A stretch of 64,000 bases of DNA from Spirochaeta cellobiosiphila DSM 17781 (GCF_000426705.1 NZ_KE384556.1:304876-368875); one strand, 5' to 3'. Positions 32,778-43,403 are shown, counted from the first letter of the stretch. Notes: generated by a model not told the origin, from the letters alone. A program made the numbers and translations.

Positions 32778-34922
32778 ATGAAACTTTCAATTCAACAGAA
32801 AATAATGCTACCTATCATTCTATTTCTGCTAATTACATTCGTAACTATATTTGGATTAAACTTTTATAGCCAACAGAAAATAACACGAGTGAACATGGAA
32901 GAGAAAGTTAACGACGTGCTTTTTGATTTTTATAACAGAGCTATTTCGGTAAGTAAACAGAATGAATTTACTCAGAAAATTCAAAACAGAAGTTATCTTA
33001 ACTTACTTAATTATCTTGTTAGTCATGAATTGTCCTCAGCGAAAATCAATCAACAATGGGTAGAGGAACAGGTCAAATACTTGAATATTGAGGCACTCAG
33101 TTACATTAATGAGAAGGGCATCATCCAATATTCTTCCAAGCCAGATATGATCGGAAGAACAATTGATGATGATCCTGTTAGAAAAGAGTATCGTTTTGGC
33201 TTAAAGAATGATGATTACACGTTGGCAACAGATCTTTTTGAAGATGATGGAACAAAGAAGGAATTTGTACAGTCCATTCCTGAACAGGGAGGAATACTGG
33301 TCATAACCATATATCCCGATATATTGGAGACCTTAACAAATGCAACGAATAGAGAAACCCTTATTAAAAACCTGAAAGTGGACGACTACGAAGGCTATGC
33401 CTTTATTGTTGATACCAATGGGAATTTTGTGCTCCATCCTGATGAATCCATGAAAGGTTCAAACGTAGAACAATATGGGTTAAAAAGAATGCTCGGTAAA
33501 TCACAAGATGAATTTTACTACACATTCCAGGGAACACAGAAGTTCTTAAGTTTTAGACAGGGAGGAGGATATTATTATGCCATCTCTGTTGACTTGGCTC
33601 CCTATTATAGACCTATTTATGACAACCTAATTAATCAGTTAATTGCGACAATCATAGGATTATTAGCTTTAGCCATTACCACCTGGTTTGTGATTCACCA
33701 AGGAGTCCTTAAACCTCTCAAATCGATACGGATTAAAGTATGGGAAATATCGAAGGGAGAAGGAGACTTAACCTACAGGATTGAGCACAATAATCAAGAT
33801 GAATTAGGAGATCTGGCAGAGGGCTTTAATTCCTTTTTAGAAACCTTGGGAAACATCATTGGCAAAATTAAAGGATCATCTTTCGAGACGGGAACTATCA
33901 AAGATAGTCTTACCAGTAGTTCTGAGGAGACAGCTGCCACTATTAAACAAATTAATAGTAACATCAAATCCATAAGGAACCAGATTGGGATCCTTAATGA
34001 ACACATCGAAACAACAGCTGATAAATCAAGAAAAATCCAAGGAGAGACGACTAGTCTTAGTGGTGAAATAGATAATCAAACAGCCTCTACCGAACAAGCT
34101 AGTGCCTCTATCAATGAAATGGTAAGTAGTCTGCAAAATGTTGCCAAAATTACCTCTAGTAAGAAAGAGGCCACGAAAAAGCTGACAAACACAACCATAT
34201 CAGGCGGTGAGAAGCTAATAGAAATGATTGCTATGGTTCATGAGATCCATCAAAATTTAGGCTCCATATCTGACATGGTAGGTCTCATCAATAGTATAGC
34301 AACACAAACAAACTTATTAGCCATGAATGCTGCCATAGAAGCAGCTCATGCTGGTGATGCGGGAAAAGGCTTTGCTGTTGTGGCGGATGAAATACGAAAG
34401 CTGGCAGAAAACTCAGGTTCTAATGCCAAAAGTATATCCAAGGAACTAAAAGAAATTGCTACTAAGATCGTCAAAGCTGTGGATTCCAGTGAAACAACAA
34501 AACAGGCCTTTGAAGATATTCAGGCAGAGGTTCAGGGAGTGGATAAAGCATTAGCTGAGATTACATCAGCTACAGAAGAACTAAATACTGGAGGGATGGA
34601 AATCTTGAAGGCTATGGACGTACTATCCCAGGTAAGTTCTACAGTCACAGACACAATAAAAATTATCACAGGAGACACAAACCAAATAGGACTATCCATG
34701 CAGGATATCAACAGAATATCAAGAGAAGTGAACAACGCCATGGAAGAGATCAACATGGGAGCAGAGGAAATAAGTAGCGGTGTTAGTCATCTAAACACCT
34801 TATCTCATAATTTGCAGACGACAGCAGATACTCTTCAAAACCAGGTAGGACAATTCAAGACTGAGGAAAAACTTCTCGAAGAATCCCCTGATATTGAACC
34901 GGACAATGGTATAATGCAGTAA
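32778..34922 (+). CDS. Methyl-accepting chemotaxis protein
   Basis: A 714-residue transmembrane chemoreceptor. TM1 (about 8-29) and TM2 (about 285-307) flank a periplasmic Cache-like sensor domain ([24 protein letters not shown]). A HAMP domain follows ([20 protein letters not shown]), then a long coiled coil with the conserved signalling tip [20 protein letters not shown] and [20 protein letters not shown]. The tip couples to CheA/CheW. The sensed ligand is unknown. It has its own promoter, divergent from arcA. Confidence 0.95.
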   Translation: MKLSIQQKIMLPIILFLLITFVTIFGLNFYSQQKITRVNMEEKVNDVLFDFYNRAISVSKQNEFTQKIQNRSYLNLLNYLVSHELSSAKINQQWVEEQVKYLNIEALSYINEKGIIQYSSKPDMIGRTIDDDPVRKEYRFGLKNDDYTLATDLFEDDGTKKEFVQSIPEQGGILVITIYPDILETLTNATNRETLIKNLKVDDYEGYAFIVDTNGNFVLHPDESMKGSNVEQYGLKRMLGKSQDEFYYTFQGTQKFLSFRQGGGYYYAISVDLAPYYRPIYDNLINQLIATIIGLLALAITTWFVIHQGVLKPLKSIRIKVWEISKGEGDLTYRIEHNNQDELGDLAEGFNSFLETLGNIIGKIKGSSFETGTIKDSLTSSSEETAATIKQINSNIKSIRNQIGILNEHIETTADKSRKIQGETTSLSGEIDNQTASTEQASASINEMVSSLQNVAKITSSKKEATKKLTNTTISGGEKLIEMIAMVHEIHQNLGSISDMVGLINSIATQTNLLAMNAAIEAAHAGDAGKGFAVVADEIRKLAENSGSNAKSISKELKEIATKIVKAVDSSETTKQAFEDIQAEVQGVDKALAEITSATEELNTGGMEILKAMDVLSQVSSTVTDTIKIITGDTNQIGLSMQDINRISREVNNAMEEINMGAEEISSGVSHLNTLSHNLQTTADTLQNQVGQFKTEEKLLEESPDIEPDNGIMQ

Positions 34923-35060
34923 TTTCTGCTGTTAAAACAAGAAAGGCCTATTGTCATAGAACAAAAGTACGTCGATAATTAGGATGTGTCTACTTGACCA
35001 TTGCATTCTTGACTATTATCATCATAATAACATCCCTTGTGGAAGTGAAGGAGTAACCGT

Positions 35061-35672
35061 ATGAAGATCAATGCTGATCTATTCGTAGAAATACATTATG
35101 AAGTCAAAAACGGAGAAGGAGAGGTTCTTGATTCCTCAGAGATGAATGGACCCTTAAGCTTTATTTATGGCAGAGAATCGTTAATGCCAGGGTTGGAAAG
35201 GGCTCTGTTAGGCAAAGAAGAAGGTCAAAGATTTCAATTTCATTTGTCCCAAACCGATGCATTTGGAGCATGGGATCCTGATAAAACTTTGACTGTAGCC
35301 AAAAATCTATTTGAAGATCCCAGTATGATTGAACTGGGTCGACCTTTAGAAGTTCAACACAAAACAGGTCGAAGAGTAATGACCATAAAAGAAATCAAGG
35401 AAGAGACAGTTCTTCTTGACGGAAACCATCCTTGGGCCGGACAAGATCTTGATTTTGATGTAGAAGTCGTAGAAGTAAGAGATGCAACTCCTGAAGAATG
35501 GTACGCTCGTAAGTCAGGAGGTTGTGGCTGTGGAAGTGGTGGCGGAAGCTGCGGATGTGGAAGCGGAGATTCCCATGGTGAAGGAGAATCTTGCGGATGC
35601 GGAGGTCATGACAACGCTGAAGCAGAATCCTGCTCTTGTGGTGGTAACTGTGATTGCGGAGCTAGTGCTTAG
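35061..35672 (+). CDS. slyD: SlyD-like FKBP peptidyl-prolyl isomerase with Cys-rich tail
   Basis: A 203-residue cytoplasmic isomerase and chaperone. FKBP core residues occur in IHYEVKNGEGEVLDSS, PLSFIYGRESLMPGLERAL and the insert-in-flap segment (about 70-130). The C-terminal 50 residues are almost only Gly, Cys, Ser and His (GGCGCGSGGGSCGCGSG and similar), a metal-binding tail like that of SlyD but richer in cysteine. SlyD delivers nickel and folds proteins. Monocistronic, with a strong terminator. Confidence 0.88.
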   Translation: MKINADLFVEIHYEVKNGEGEVLDSSEMNGPLSFIYGRESLMPGLERALLGKEEGQRFQFHLSQTDAFGAWDPDKTLTVAKNLFEDPSMIELGRPLEVQHKTGRRVMTIKEIKEETVLLDGNHPWAGQDLDFDVEVVEVRDATPEEWYARKSGGCGCGSGGGSCGCGSGDSHGEGESCGCGGHDNAEAESCSCGGNCDCGASA

Positions 35673-35704
35673 TTCCTATCCAGATATTTTAATAAATTAT
35701 GTGA

Positions 35705-35733
35705 GACGGAACGTTAGGTTCCGTCTTTTTTTT
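35705..35733 (+). terminator. slyD terminator
   Basis: Perfect stem GACGGAAC (35705-35712) / GTTCCGTC (35718-35725), 5-nt loop, then eight T. Confidence 0.92.
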
Positions 35734-35817
35734 GGTTACATATCTACATCTTTATAACTTTATCCTTGACTCAAGCAAAGTTACATATTATCTATTTTAT
35801 AACTTAAGGAGACAATA

Positions 35818-36423
35818 TTGCCACGAACAGGATTACCTTCTGATCAATTGCTCGAAAAAATCATCATGCTAGCAGAGCAAAAAATCAGAGAGGATGGATT
35901 TAGCCATTTAAAACTAACCCTTTTGGCCAAAGAGTTAGGAGTATCTCATGCCGCCCTCTATAAGCATGTAAAGAACAAGGAAGACTTGCTGGATTTGATA
36001 TCCATGAAGCTTTTAAGGGAACTTGATGATAAACTGGAAATGGTTAGCCGACAAACCAATGATCCTGGTGAATGCCTCCAACAATGGTTCGAGACCTACC
36101 ATACACTTAAACTTGAGAAGGTAAAGAAGGATCCAGAGATTTATAAAACCTTCAATATGACTGTGGAACAAAAAAAACCTTTTATCAAAGCCCACCTAAA
36201 AGAATTGGATCAACAATTGATTAGTGTCCTGGAAAGATGCCAGGCCCAAAACCTCTACACCTTATTTAGTGTGGAACAAAGCGCTCAAATATTGATGAGT
36301 GGGACTATAAGTTTTCACCATCCCCGATTGGTGGTTGAACATAAAGAGGAAGATCGTTTACCACAGTTAAAGCAACTACTTAGTGTATTACTCCAGGGAC
36401 TGAACCAACCCAAAGGAGAATAA
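35818..36423 (+). CDS. TetR-family transcriptional regulator
   Basis: A 201-residue regulator with N-terminal helix-turn-helix (LKLTLLAKELGVSHAALYKH, then VKNKEDLLD). The start is TTG at 35818, with AAGGAG (35806-35811) six bases upstream and no ATG in a better place. The gene after it, an SDR oxidoreductase, starts one base beyond the stop, so the two are co-transcribed and the regulator probably controls this pair. Ligand unknown. Confidence 0.85.
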   Translation: MPRTGLPSDQLLEKIIMLAEQKIREDGFSHLKLTLLAKELGVSHAALYKHVKNKEDLLDLISMKLLRELDDKLEMVSRQTNDPGECLQQWFETYHTLKLEKVKKDPEIYKTFNMTVEQKKPFIKAHLKELDQQLISVLERCQAQNLYTLFSVEQSAQILMSGTISFHHPRLVVEHKEEDRLPQLKQLLSVLLQGLNQPKGE

Positions 36424-36424
36424 T

Positions 36425-37162
36425 ATGTCCAATAGAATAGAGAGAACAGCCCTAATCACTGGAGGAACTAGAGGAATAGGTTATGGGACAGCAAGCCTCT
36501 TAGCTGAGCAGGGGTATAAGCTATCCCTGGTTTATAACAGGGATGACAAAGCCGCGCAGGTGGTTCAAAAAGAGCTTATTAATCAAGGAGCCTCTGTCAT
36601 TACTTTTAAAGCAGATGTAGCAGACGAAGATCAAATGACTCAAGTCTTTGCAAATACAAAGAAACAACTAGGTGGAATTGATGTAGTCATCAATTCTGCG
36701 GGTATCATGCGTTTAGCTCCTATTGCTAATATCGATTGGGAAGCCCTTGATGCTATGCACAGAACCAATATCAGGGGAAGCTTTATTGTTAACCATTTAG
36801 CAACTAATCACGTGAGGAAAGGGGGAGCCATCATTAATCTAACCACTTCTGTAAAGAAATTAGCCTTCCCTCAATACGCAGGTTATGCAGCCTCCAAGGC
36901 TGCTGTAGAAGCCATGGTTCCTATTCTGGCAAAGGAATTAAGAGGTAGGGATATTACTGTAAATTGTGTGGCTCCAGGACCAACAGCTACAGACTTTTTC
37001 TTAAAAGGAAAAGACGAAGCCACTATAGAAAAGCTTTCAAAAGCAGCTCCTTTAGAGCGTCTTGGAACTCCTGAAGATATAGCTGAAGTCATAGCTTTCC
37101 TGGCAGGACCCTGTCGCTGGATAAACGGGCAAGTCATCTATACAAATGGCGGAATCATCTAA
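36425..37162 (+). CDS. Short-chain dehydrogenase/reductase
   Basis: A 245-residue classical SDR. Cofactor motif TGGTRGIGYGTA at residues 12-23, structural NSAG, the active-site tyrosine and lysine in YAGYAASKAAVEA, and the C-terminal INGQVIYTNGG. The basic surroundings of the nucleotide motif (YNRDDK) suggest NADPH. Preceded by AGGAGAATA and coupled with the TetR gene. It resembles 3-oxoacyl-ACP-reductase-like SDRs, but the substrate is unknown. Confidence 0.88.
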   Translation: MSNRIERTALITGGTRGIGYGTASLLAEQGYKLSLVYNRDDKAAQVVQKELINQGASVITFKADVADEDQMTQVFANTKKQLGGIDVVINSAGIMRLAPIANIDWEALDAMHRTNIRGSFIVNHLATNHVRKGGAIINLTTSVKKLAFPQYAGYAASKAAVEAMVPILAKELRGRDITVNCVAPGPTATDFFLKGKDEATIEKLSKAAPLERLGTPEDIAEVIAFLAGPCRWINGQVIYTNGGII

Positions 37163-37171
37163 ATAGTCGAT

Positions 37172-37191
37172 AGGCTCCCTGAGGGGAGCCT
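37172..37191 (+). terminator. Terminator after the SDR gene
   Basis: Stem AGGCTCCC (37172-37179) / GGGAGCCT (37184-37191) with a 4-nt loop, then a T-rich tail (TCTCTATCATTTT). Confidence 0.75.
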
Positions 37192-37323
37192 TCTCTATCA
37201 TTTTAAAACTTTTGATGGTCATTCCCATTATATTTGGTACATATTTATAAAAGAAAGTAATAAATTTAACCAAGCCCAACATTATATAAATATATAAACA
37301 TTAAAAAAGAGGTAAATCCAACC

Positions 37324-37671
37324 ATGAAGGGAGCAATAATAAAAACCCTAAAATTAGCACTAATAACAATGTCAGCCCTTGCGGCTTTTGTGGGAGGAGA
37401 GACTTTAATTGATCACAGTCTTATCAATCCGATGGCATCAGCAATACCCTCTATAATAGGTACGATACTGCATTGCTATGCTCTCTTTATTACGGCTCTC
37501 ATCATCGTTAAAGCATCCGGTATCATTTATAGGCTGCCTTCCCGATTCAAAAAAGTATTCACCAGAATATCCCGTACGCGTGCTAATTATGAGCGATGCA
37601 AACTATGCTTACCCATGTTTTTCATCATAGCCAGCCCCATAATGTCTCATGTACTGTGGTCTAACCTTTAA
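37324..37671 (+). CDS. Small membrane protein of unknown function
   Basis: A 115-residue protein not recognised. Hydrophobic segments at about 10-28 and 42-64 and a weaker one at 96-112; basic residues (RLPSRFKKVFTRISRTR) between them. An AGAGGT lies 12 nt before the ATG. It overlaps the end of the convergent ankyrin-protease gene by 11 bp. Could be a real small membrane protein; composition resembles its neighbours. Confidence 0.5.
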   Translation: MKGAIIKTLKLALITMSALAAFVGGETLIDHSLINPMASAIPSIIGTILHCYALFITALIIVKASGIIYRLPSRFKKVFTRISRTRANYERCKLCLPMFFIIASPIMSHVLWSNL

Positions 37672-40600
37672 ATAAGGACTGTAAAGCTTCATTAGAATCT
37701 GGAACAAGATCTCCGGGGAGTAAACCTTCCTTATTAGAAATATTTTTATCAGCACCATATTCCAATAGTAATTGAACAACCTTGGTATTACCTGCAATCA
37801 CAGCTCGATGGAGGGGTGTATTCCCCTGATTATCTAAAAGGTTAACACCTGCCCCTTTATCTATGAGATACATAACAATATTAGGATTGTAACTCACAGC
37901 CAGATGAAGAGCAGTATATCCTTGAGCATTACGGTAATTAATACGAACATCTTGTGACATTAATAAACGGGCGACTCGGGCCGAATCATATCTGACAGCT
38001 AAATGAAGATCTGTCCACCCTTCTTTATTCTGACCCTGATCAATTTTTGCCCCTCTGCGGATTAGCTTCTGTATCGTTTCCTCTTCGTCATAGCGAAGAG
38101 CTAAACGTAAGGGGCTCCAGCCCTGTTCATTATCAACATTTACCGAAGAACCAGCATCTATAAGATAAGAAGCAATATCCTTTTTACCATAGCGAAGAGC
38201 CATCATTAAAGGAGTATAACCGTCAGGGGAGGTATCTTCCAGTGAAGCTTCTTGACTAACAAGTTTTCGAACGACCTCAAGAGAGGAATAACGGCTTGCT
38301 AATATAAGCGCTGAAGAATCAGCTGAAGAAGGAGTTTTACTAGAGTAGCCCTTCTCTATCATATCCAAAACAAGTTCAGGCGTACCATAACGAATAGCTA
38401 ACATAACAGGAGTCCATTGGGGATCCGAGCCATTATCTACAGTTGTTGCACTTTCAAGGATTTGTTTAATTTGCTCCTCATTGCCATAACGAATACTCGT
38501 CATCAAGGGAGTCCAGCCATTAGGTTGTTCTTGATCAACATCTAGTCCCAAGCTTATATAGTAATTGGGAACATCAGGATAATCGCCATTGAGAAGACTT
38601 AATGTTAAAGCCCCGGCTCCTGATTGTTTGATTTGTGTGTGAGGATCTGCACCAGCCTCTACAAGAGCTTTGTTTATATCCATAGAACCATATCTGGCAG
38701 CCAATAGTAAGGGAGTCCAACCTTTACTATCAGGAGCATTTATGTCATCCATAAGGGGGATAAGCTTAAGAGAAACTTTCTCCTTATCTTGACGTAATGC
38801 GGCATGAAGCACAGTCCATCCCCCTGTAGTCAGACCGTTTACACTACTCCCCTTTTCCAATAGATCAAGGACGATTGCTTCTGAACTATGATCAATAGCC
38901 GCCATAAGGAGACTGTAACTAACGCCAGGAGAAAGATTAACCGGAGCCCCCCTATCTATCATCTGAGTAGCCATCGTATTCTGTCCTTTGTAGAGAGAAT
39001 AAAACAAAGCAGAACGCCCTTCTTTATCCACTTCATCTAAAGACACATTATAATCCAGTAAAACCTGAGCCATTTCCCACTGCTCCTCTTTAATAGCCAA
39101 AACAAGAGGAGTAGAAAAATCATCGTCCCGTGCTTCCATATCTACACGACGATTGATAAACTCGTCAAAGACCTGCTTATTACCAGAGCGGATGGAATCA
39201 AATATTGTCAATCCTTCGATCAAGGCCAGACCTTTGCTATTCAACTCCAAAGGAAGCTCTCTATCCTTTAGCTTAAATCCCAATTCAAGTTTCGTTAATT
39301 GGGTAGCCATGTATTTCTTATTCTTATTACCCTGTTGGGACAAATAGTATTCCCAGACAGCACTAGGTTCATCCTGTTCCTCAACAACAGGCCTTGTACC
39401 ATGAATAAAGGTATTCCCCTTGGATAAATAGGGATCCTTATTGTAAGGATATTGTTCCTCTGTTAACTTCTGCCACAATTCAATTTGGTCCTTATCCAGA
39501 GCTCCAATAGGAGGATAGACTTTCTCTAATCCAAAGTAATTAGCACTCGTTTCATTTTCATAGAAAAATAATCTTGAATAATCCCAGCGAACCTTAGATC
39601 CTATGGGGTAAAAACCAGTTACAGCGAACAATTTGGAATCATCACTGATGGGAACCAAATCTTCATCATAGGACATAGCAACTTCATCCGACTCAAAAAG
39701 AAATTCCCCTTTAGCATCATATTCAAATCTGGTCTGGACAAATAAATCAGACAAATTCTCTTTATGATCCAAATAATACTTCCACTGATCATAGGTTGCA
39801 TTAAAAGATAAATAGATGTAGTTGATCATTGTTTTTATGTCTAACTGAATAGAATAAGAGGCATTCGTTGGTACCAATATGGTCAAACCGATCATTCCCG
39901 AAGGAGTAGGCAAGGCGGTGATTATACTTTGATAATCCGCAAAAGGAAGATCATTAATAACCATTAACCACCGTCTGTCCCACTGATCAGTAATCCACTC
40001 AGTCTTACTGGGTTTACCAAAGCTAGTGATTCTAATCTCAGAAGAACCTATATTACGTGTTATCTTGTCACCTTCCAGATAAAGGTCAATAAGCCGTTCA
40101 GGATCATCAAAGTACTCCCAACTATGATCATTGCGAGGAAGCTCTATCTGCCAATAAGTATCCTTAGCCAAGGAGCCTGCCTTCATATATCCCCCCTGGG
40201 ATAACTCAAAGGTTTCTATGTCGCTAGGAGCGGCTAAACCCCATGTAGAATCATCCTTCTCATGAATTAGGCAAGGAAACATAGAAGCATAGGTTTTACG
40301 CAACATATCTTTGGAACCAGAATCATTCGGGAATAATTCCTTCTTGTATTCTTCCAGTAGAGCATCAAGACTCTCTTTTAAGGAACTGTCATAATAGACG
40401 GGTAATTCCTTCTGCAGATTCTGATAGCTTTGAGGCAAGTCAAAATCATACTCGAATATATTGTGATATTTATGATTAATATTAGGTAAAACATAGCGCC
40501 AATTTAGATGAAGAGTTCCTTTACCGGCTTTTAGCTCACCCACATCAGAGATAGACAAACCATAATTTAAGTTCTCATTTTCGTTTTTGGCCCGGACAAT

Positions 40601-41227
40601 ACCAATAACCTTCCCTTCACTATTGAGAAGGGGGCCACCACTATTGCCTGGAGAAGCAGGAGCAGAAAAGCGTAGCCATTTCCATGCCCCTTTTTCAGCT
40701 TCAGGAGTCAAAGAGGTAAGCAGGCCATTACGGATAATAACCCCTTCTCCATAGGCGTTACCTACAGCATATACCCCTTGATTAAGTTCTAAATCATCAG
40801 AAATATCGAGATAGACTTCATTATTCATATTCTTAGTTGTGAATAAAATGAAATCTTTATTGTTATCATATTTAAGCACCTGATCAACAGGATAAGTGGT
40901 GCCATCAGAATCACGAAGAGAGAACTCCCCCTGTTGAGTATGCTGTTCTAAAGTAAAGACATGGGCTGCGGATAAAAATAAATTAGGCCCCACGGCAAAG
41001 GCTGTTCCAATAGATTGGTAAGGATCATTGCGAACCTGATAGGGGACCTGATCCCATGGCAGTTCTTTTTCATATTCCAAAGGATCGTCAGGAGCGTCAG
41101 CAATTACCACCTCATATACAGATTGGGATATTTTTTGAGTTATATCCGCTGTTAAAGTTGTCTGGGCCATAGCAGGAACCAAACTGAACCATAACAAACA
41201 TAGTATCCCCATACTCGCCTTCTGCAT
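37661..41227 (-). CDS. Secreted trypsin-like protease with ankyrin-repeat array
   Basis: An exported protein of 1188 residues from ATG 41227 (AGGAG six bases upstream); the frame runs on to 41293 without a ribosome site. A signal peptide ends at PAMAQ. A trypsin-like domain (about 30-230) keeps the triad: His89 (LSAAHVF), Asp125 (NNKDFILF) and Ser196 (SPGNSGGPLLN). The middle region (230-690) is unrecognised. From about 700 to the end are some 14 ankyrin repeats (GWTPLLLAARYG, GYTPLMMALRYG, GNTPLHRAVIAG), seven of them carrying an unusual RY(G/D/S) after the LA. It is the last gene of the polyamine operon, 13 bp after speD. Confidence 0.85.
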   Translation of the reverse strand: MQKASMGILCLLWFSLVPAMAQTTLTADITQKISQSVYEVVIADAPDDPLEYEKELPWDQVPYQVRNDPYQSIGTAFAVGPNLFLSAAHVFTLEQHTQQGEFSLRDSDGTTYPVDQVLKYDNNKDFILFTTKNMNNEVYLDISDDLELNQGVYAVGNAYGEGVIIRNGLLTSLTPEAEKGAWKWLRFSAPASPGNSGGPLLNSEGKVIGIVRAKNENENLNYGLSISDVGELKAGKGTLHLNWRYVLPNINHKYHNIFEYDFDLPQSYQNLQKELPVYYDSSLKESLDALLEEYKKELFPNDSGSKDMLRKTYASMFPCLIHEKDDSTWGLAAPSDIETFELSQGGYMKAGSLAKDTYWQIELPRNDHSWEYFDDPERLIDLYLEGDKITRNIGSSEIRITSFGKPSKTEWITDQWDRRWLMVINDLPFADYQSIITALPTPSGMIGLTILVPTNASYSIQLDIKTMINYIYLSFNATYDQWKYYLDHKENLSDLFVQTRFEYDAKGEFLFESDEVAMSYDEDLVPISDDSKLFAVTGFYPIGSKVRWDYSRLFFYENETSANYFGLEKVYPPIGALDKDQIELWQKLTEEQYPYNKDPYLSKGNTFIHGTRPVVEEQDEPSAVWEYYLSQQGNKNKKYMATQLTKLELGFKLKDRELPLELNSKGLALIEGLTIFDSIRSGNKQVFDEFINRRVDMEARDDDFSTPLVLAIKEEQWEMAQVLLDYNVSLDEVDKEGRSALFYSLYKGQNTMATQMIDRGAPVNLSPGVSYSLLMAAIDHSSEAIVLDLLEKGSSVNGLTTGGWTVLHAALRQDKEKVSLKLIPLMDDINAPDSKGWTPLLLAARYGSMDINKALVEAGADPHTQIKQSGAGALTLSLLNGDYPDVPNYYISLGLDVDQEQPNGWTPLMTSIRYGNEEQIKQILESATTVDNGSDPQWTPVMLAIRYGTPELVLDMIEKGYSSKTPSSADSSALILASRYSSLEVVRKLVSQEASLEDTSPDGYTPLMMALRYGKKDIASYLIDAGSSVNVDNEQGWSPLRLALRYDEEETIQKLIRRGAKIDQGQNKEGWTDLHLAVRYDSARVARLLMSQDVRINYRNAQGYTALHLAVSYNPNIVMYLIDKGAGVNLLDNQGNTPLHRAVIAGNTKVVQLLLEYGADKNISNKEGLLPGDLVPDSNEALQSLFKG

Positions 41228-41240
41228 GCCTTTCTCCTTT

Positions 41241-41588
41241 TTAATTATGTATTTCTCTTTTGATCTCTTTGACATCATAACTGCTAGACTCAAAGTCTTC
41301 CTTTAAACTTTCAAATGCCCTTTGCCAATCAATATCCTTACTACAGGTAAAATAATCCACAGCACAATAAGAATGTTCCGGCCAGGTATGAATAGCCAAA
41401 TGACTTTCTGCTATAACCACGACCCCACTCACCCCATAAGGACTAAATTGATGAAAAACATTATCCACAATATGGGCGCCACTCAATTCAGCAGCCTTTA
41501 GCAACGCAGACCTAACCCCATCCACATGGGATATTATATCAGGATTACAATCGTAGAGATCAACTACAAACTGTTGTCCCAGTAGCAT
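41241..41588 (-). CDS. speD: S-adenosylmethionine decarboxylase proenzyme
   Basis: Provides decarboxylated AdoMet for spermidine synthesis. The 115-residue single-domain bacterial type self-cleaves to create its pyruvoyl group; the cleavage site is Glu61-Ser62 in VVIAESHLAIHTWPEH, with the processing His and catalytic Cys82 (DYFTCSK) in place. It lies 18 bp after speE and shares its operon. Confidence 0.95.
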   Translation of the reverse strand: MLLGQQFVVDLYDCNPDIISHVDGVRSALLKAAELSGAHIVDNVFHQFSPYGVSGVVVIAESHLAIHTWPEHSYCAVDYFTCSKDIDWQRAFESLKEDFESSSYDVKEIKREIHN

Positions 41589-41606
41589 AATATTATCTCC
41601 TTAGGA

Positions 41607-43130
41607 TTAGTTCCAATTCAACCATTCCTTATGATAACTGTGAACAACCTTAGGATCATCCAGAGTCGATATAGTATCATAAATATTGTTCCTGTCCGAG
41701 CCAAATTGGAAGACCTGGGCAACAACACCATCATTCAAATATTTGGTAGGAACCTTCAATTCAATGTCATGAATCCGTGAAGGACCATTATAAGCCATGT
41801 TAAAACCCCAATCCCCAAAAGAAGGAACATAACAATGATAGGAATCTACATTAGCAAATCCACCAGCCTGTATACTATTATGAATGGTCCAAAAAGTTTT
41901 CCTCGCATGATAAGGGCTGGTAGACTGAACCACAAGAACCCCATACATAGCTAGACTATTATGCAATATTCTATAGAATTCCCGGCTATACATACGCCCG
42001 AGGGACACATTATTCGGATCAGGCAAATCGGAGATGATCAAATCATATTGATGCTCCCCATGATCCTTGGCAAAAATAAAGGCATCCACATTATGAACAT
42101 GAACAATCGGATTGGATAAGCTATCCTCATTGGCTGCCCTAAGATAAGGATAGGATCGAGCCAACCTAACAATTTCTGGATCAATATCTACCAAATCAAT
42201 ATGATCAACACTGGGGTATTTCAAGATTTCCCTAACGGCTAAACCATCGCCCCCTCCCAAGATTAGAACTTTACGGGGATGATCCAACAGGCCCATGGGT
42301 ATATGAATCAAAGCCTCATGATAACGGTATTCATCGACAGTTGAGAACTGAAGATTCCCATTAATGAACATCCTCAAGTCATCTTTTTTCCTTGTCATAA
42401 TCACGCTTTGGTATTTTGTCTCCTTAGATAGAACAATAGGATCACGATACAAAGAATTGCTCCAGGTAGTAATCAGGGACCAGGAGAACACAAACACAAG
42501 GAGGAGACATAAAGTAGCCACGATATTGGCCAGAATAAGCCTTAAACGCAGCCCTCTGGATAAACGATCCTTAAAACACCACAAGTTGATAAAACCAATA
42601 GCCATATTCACAAGGCCAAAGAACAATGAACTCCGAAAAGTCCCCAGCAGAGGAAGAAGGACAAAGGGAAACAACAAAGTGGCTAACAAGGACCCCACAT
42701 AGTCGACAGATAAAACATTAGAGATATTCACTTTCAAGGAGTAATAATGCTCCATAATTCTTGTCAGAAGGGGAATCTCCAACCCAATGAGCACACCAAT
42801 GAGTATAATGACAATAGCCATGATCAATTCATAGCTCTGTGTATATCCATAAGCCAAATACAGGATAGGTATACTCAATCCCCCAAGAAGCCCCAGAATG
42901 ATCTCAATCTGAATAAAATGTCCCATCAAATTATCTTTTATCTTACGGGACAGATAAGAGCCTCCTCCCATAGCGGCCATATACAAACCAATTGTAATAG
43001 AGAACTGGCGTATACTGTCACCAAGAAAATAAGAGGATGCCGTACTGATTAGCAATTCATATATAATAGAACAAAGCCCTGCCAAAAAGACAGAGCTTAT
43101 AAGAACAACAGAATCCTTATTCCCCTTCAC
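41607..43130 (-). CDS. speE: Membrane-anchored spermidine synthase
   Basis: A 507-residue aminopropyltransferase fused to a membrane domain. Residues 1 to about 220 hold about seven hydrophobic segments (FLAGLCSIIYELLISTAS, IVIILIGVLIGLEIP). Residues about 225-480 are the synthase: VLILGGGDGLAVREILK, DLVDIDPEIVRLAR and the catalytic region LIISDLPDPNN. GTG start at 43130 with AGGAG nine bases before. It works with SpeD on putrescine; the membrane anchor and neighbours (K+ channel, DUF350) suggest local polyamine production at the membrane. Confidence 0.93.
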   Translation of the reverse strand: MKGNKDSVVLISSVFLAGLCSIIYELLISTASSYFLGDSIRQFSITIGLYMAAMGGGSYLSRKIKDNLMGHFIQIEIILGLLGGLSIPILYLAYGYTQSYELIMAIVIILIGVLIGLEIPLLTRIMEHYYSLKVNISNVLSVDYVGSLLATLLFPFVLLPLLGTFRSSLFFGLVNMAIGFINLWCFKDRLSRGLRLRLILANIVATLCLLLVFVFSWSLITTWSNSLYRDPIVLSKETKYQSVIMTRKKDDLRMFINGNLQFSTVDEYRYHEALIHIPMGLLDHPRKVLILGGGDGLAVREILKYPSVDHIDLVDIDPEIVRLARSYPYLRAANEDSLSNPIVHVHNVDAFIFAKDHGEHQYDLIISDLPDPNNVSLGRMYSREFYRILHNSLAMYGVLVVQSTSPYHARKTFWTIHNSIQAGGFANVDSYHCYVPSFGDWGFNMAYNGPSRIHDIELKVPTKYLNDGVVAQVFQFGSDRNNIYDTISTLDDPKVVHSYHKEWLNWN

Positions 43131-43166
43131 CCAAGAACACTCCTGGGATCCATAATATACAGACTG

Positions 43167-43403
43167 TTATTTACCATAACCGGGTCCTCCTCCATAGCTA
43201 CTAGAGCCACCAACACTCCCGGATCTAAAAGAACGGGAAGAACCATTATAGTAGTGACGAGAACCACCGGAATAAAATATAGAAGGGCCATGATGATAAC
43301 CGCCATAACCAGCATATCCCCAGCCTCTAAAACTCATAAAAAACAATACAATAACAATAACAACCACAACGATGATCACTGTTAAACCTGGCTTATCATT
43401 CAT
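43167..43403 (-). CDS. Small membrane protein with glycine-rich tail
   Basis: A 78-residue protein from ATG 43403, chosen because AGGAG lies just upstream; a longer frame to 43466 overlaps the previous gene more. One strongly hydrophobic helix (LTVIIVVVVIVIVLFFMSF) is followed by a tail rich in Gly, Ser, Tyr and His (GYAGYGGYHHGPSIFY, ending GGGPGYGK). It overlaps the previous gene by 8 bp and lies 36 bp before speE. Function unknown; membership of the operon suggests a part in the same membrane complex. Confidence 0.7.
   Translation of the reverse strand: MNDKPGLTVIIVVVVIVIVLFFMSFRGWGYAGYGGYHHGPSIFYSGGSRHYYNGSSRSFRSGSVGGSSSYGGGPGYGK

Noticed and set aside
35482-35757. ORF of 91 codons overlapping the slyD 3' end
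   Set aside because: It is a frame-shadow of the Gly/Cys-rich tail, running through the terminator.
42364-43052. Plus-strand ORFs opposite speE
   Set aside because: Antisense shadows of the conserved spermidine synthase; low-complexity products.
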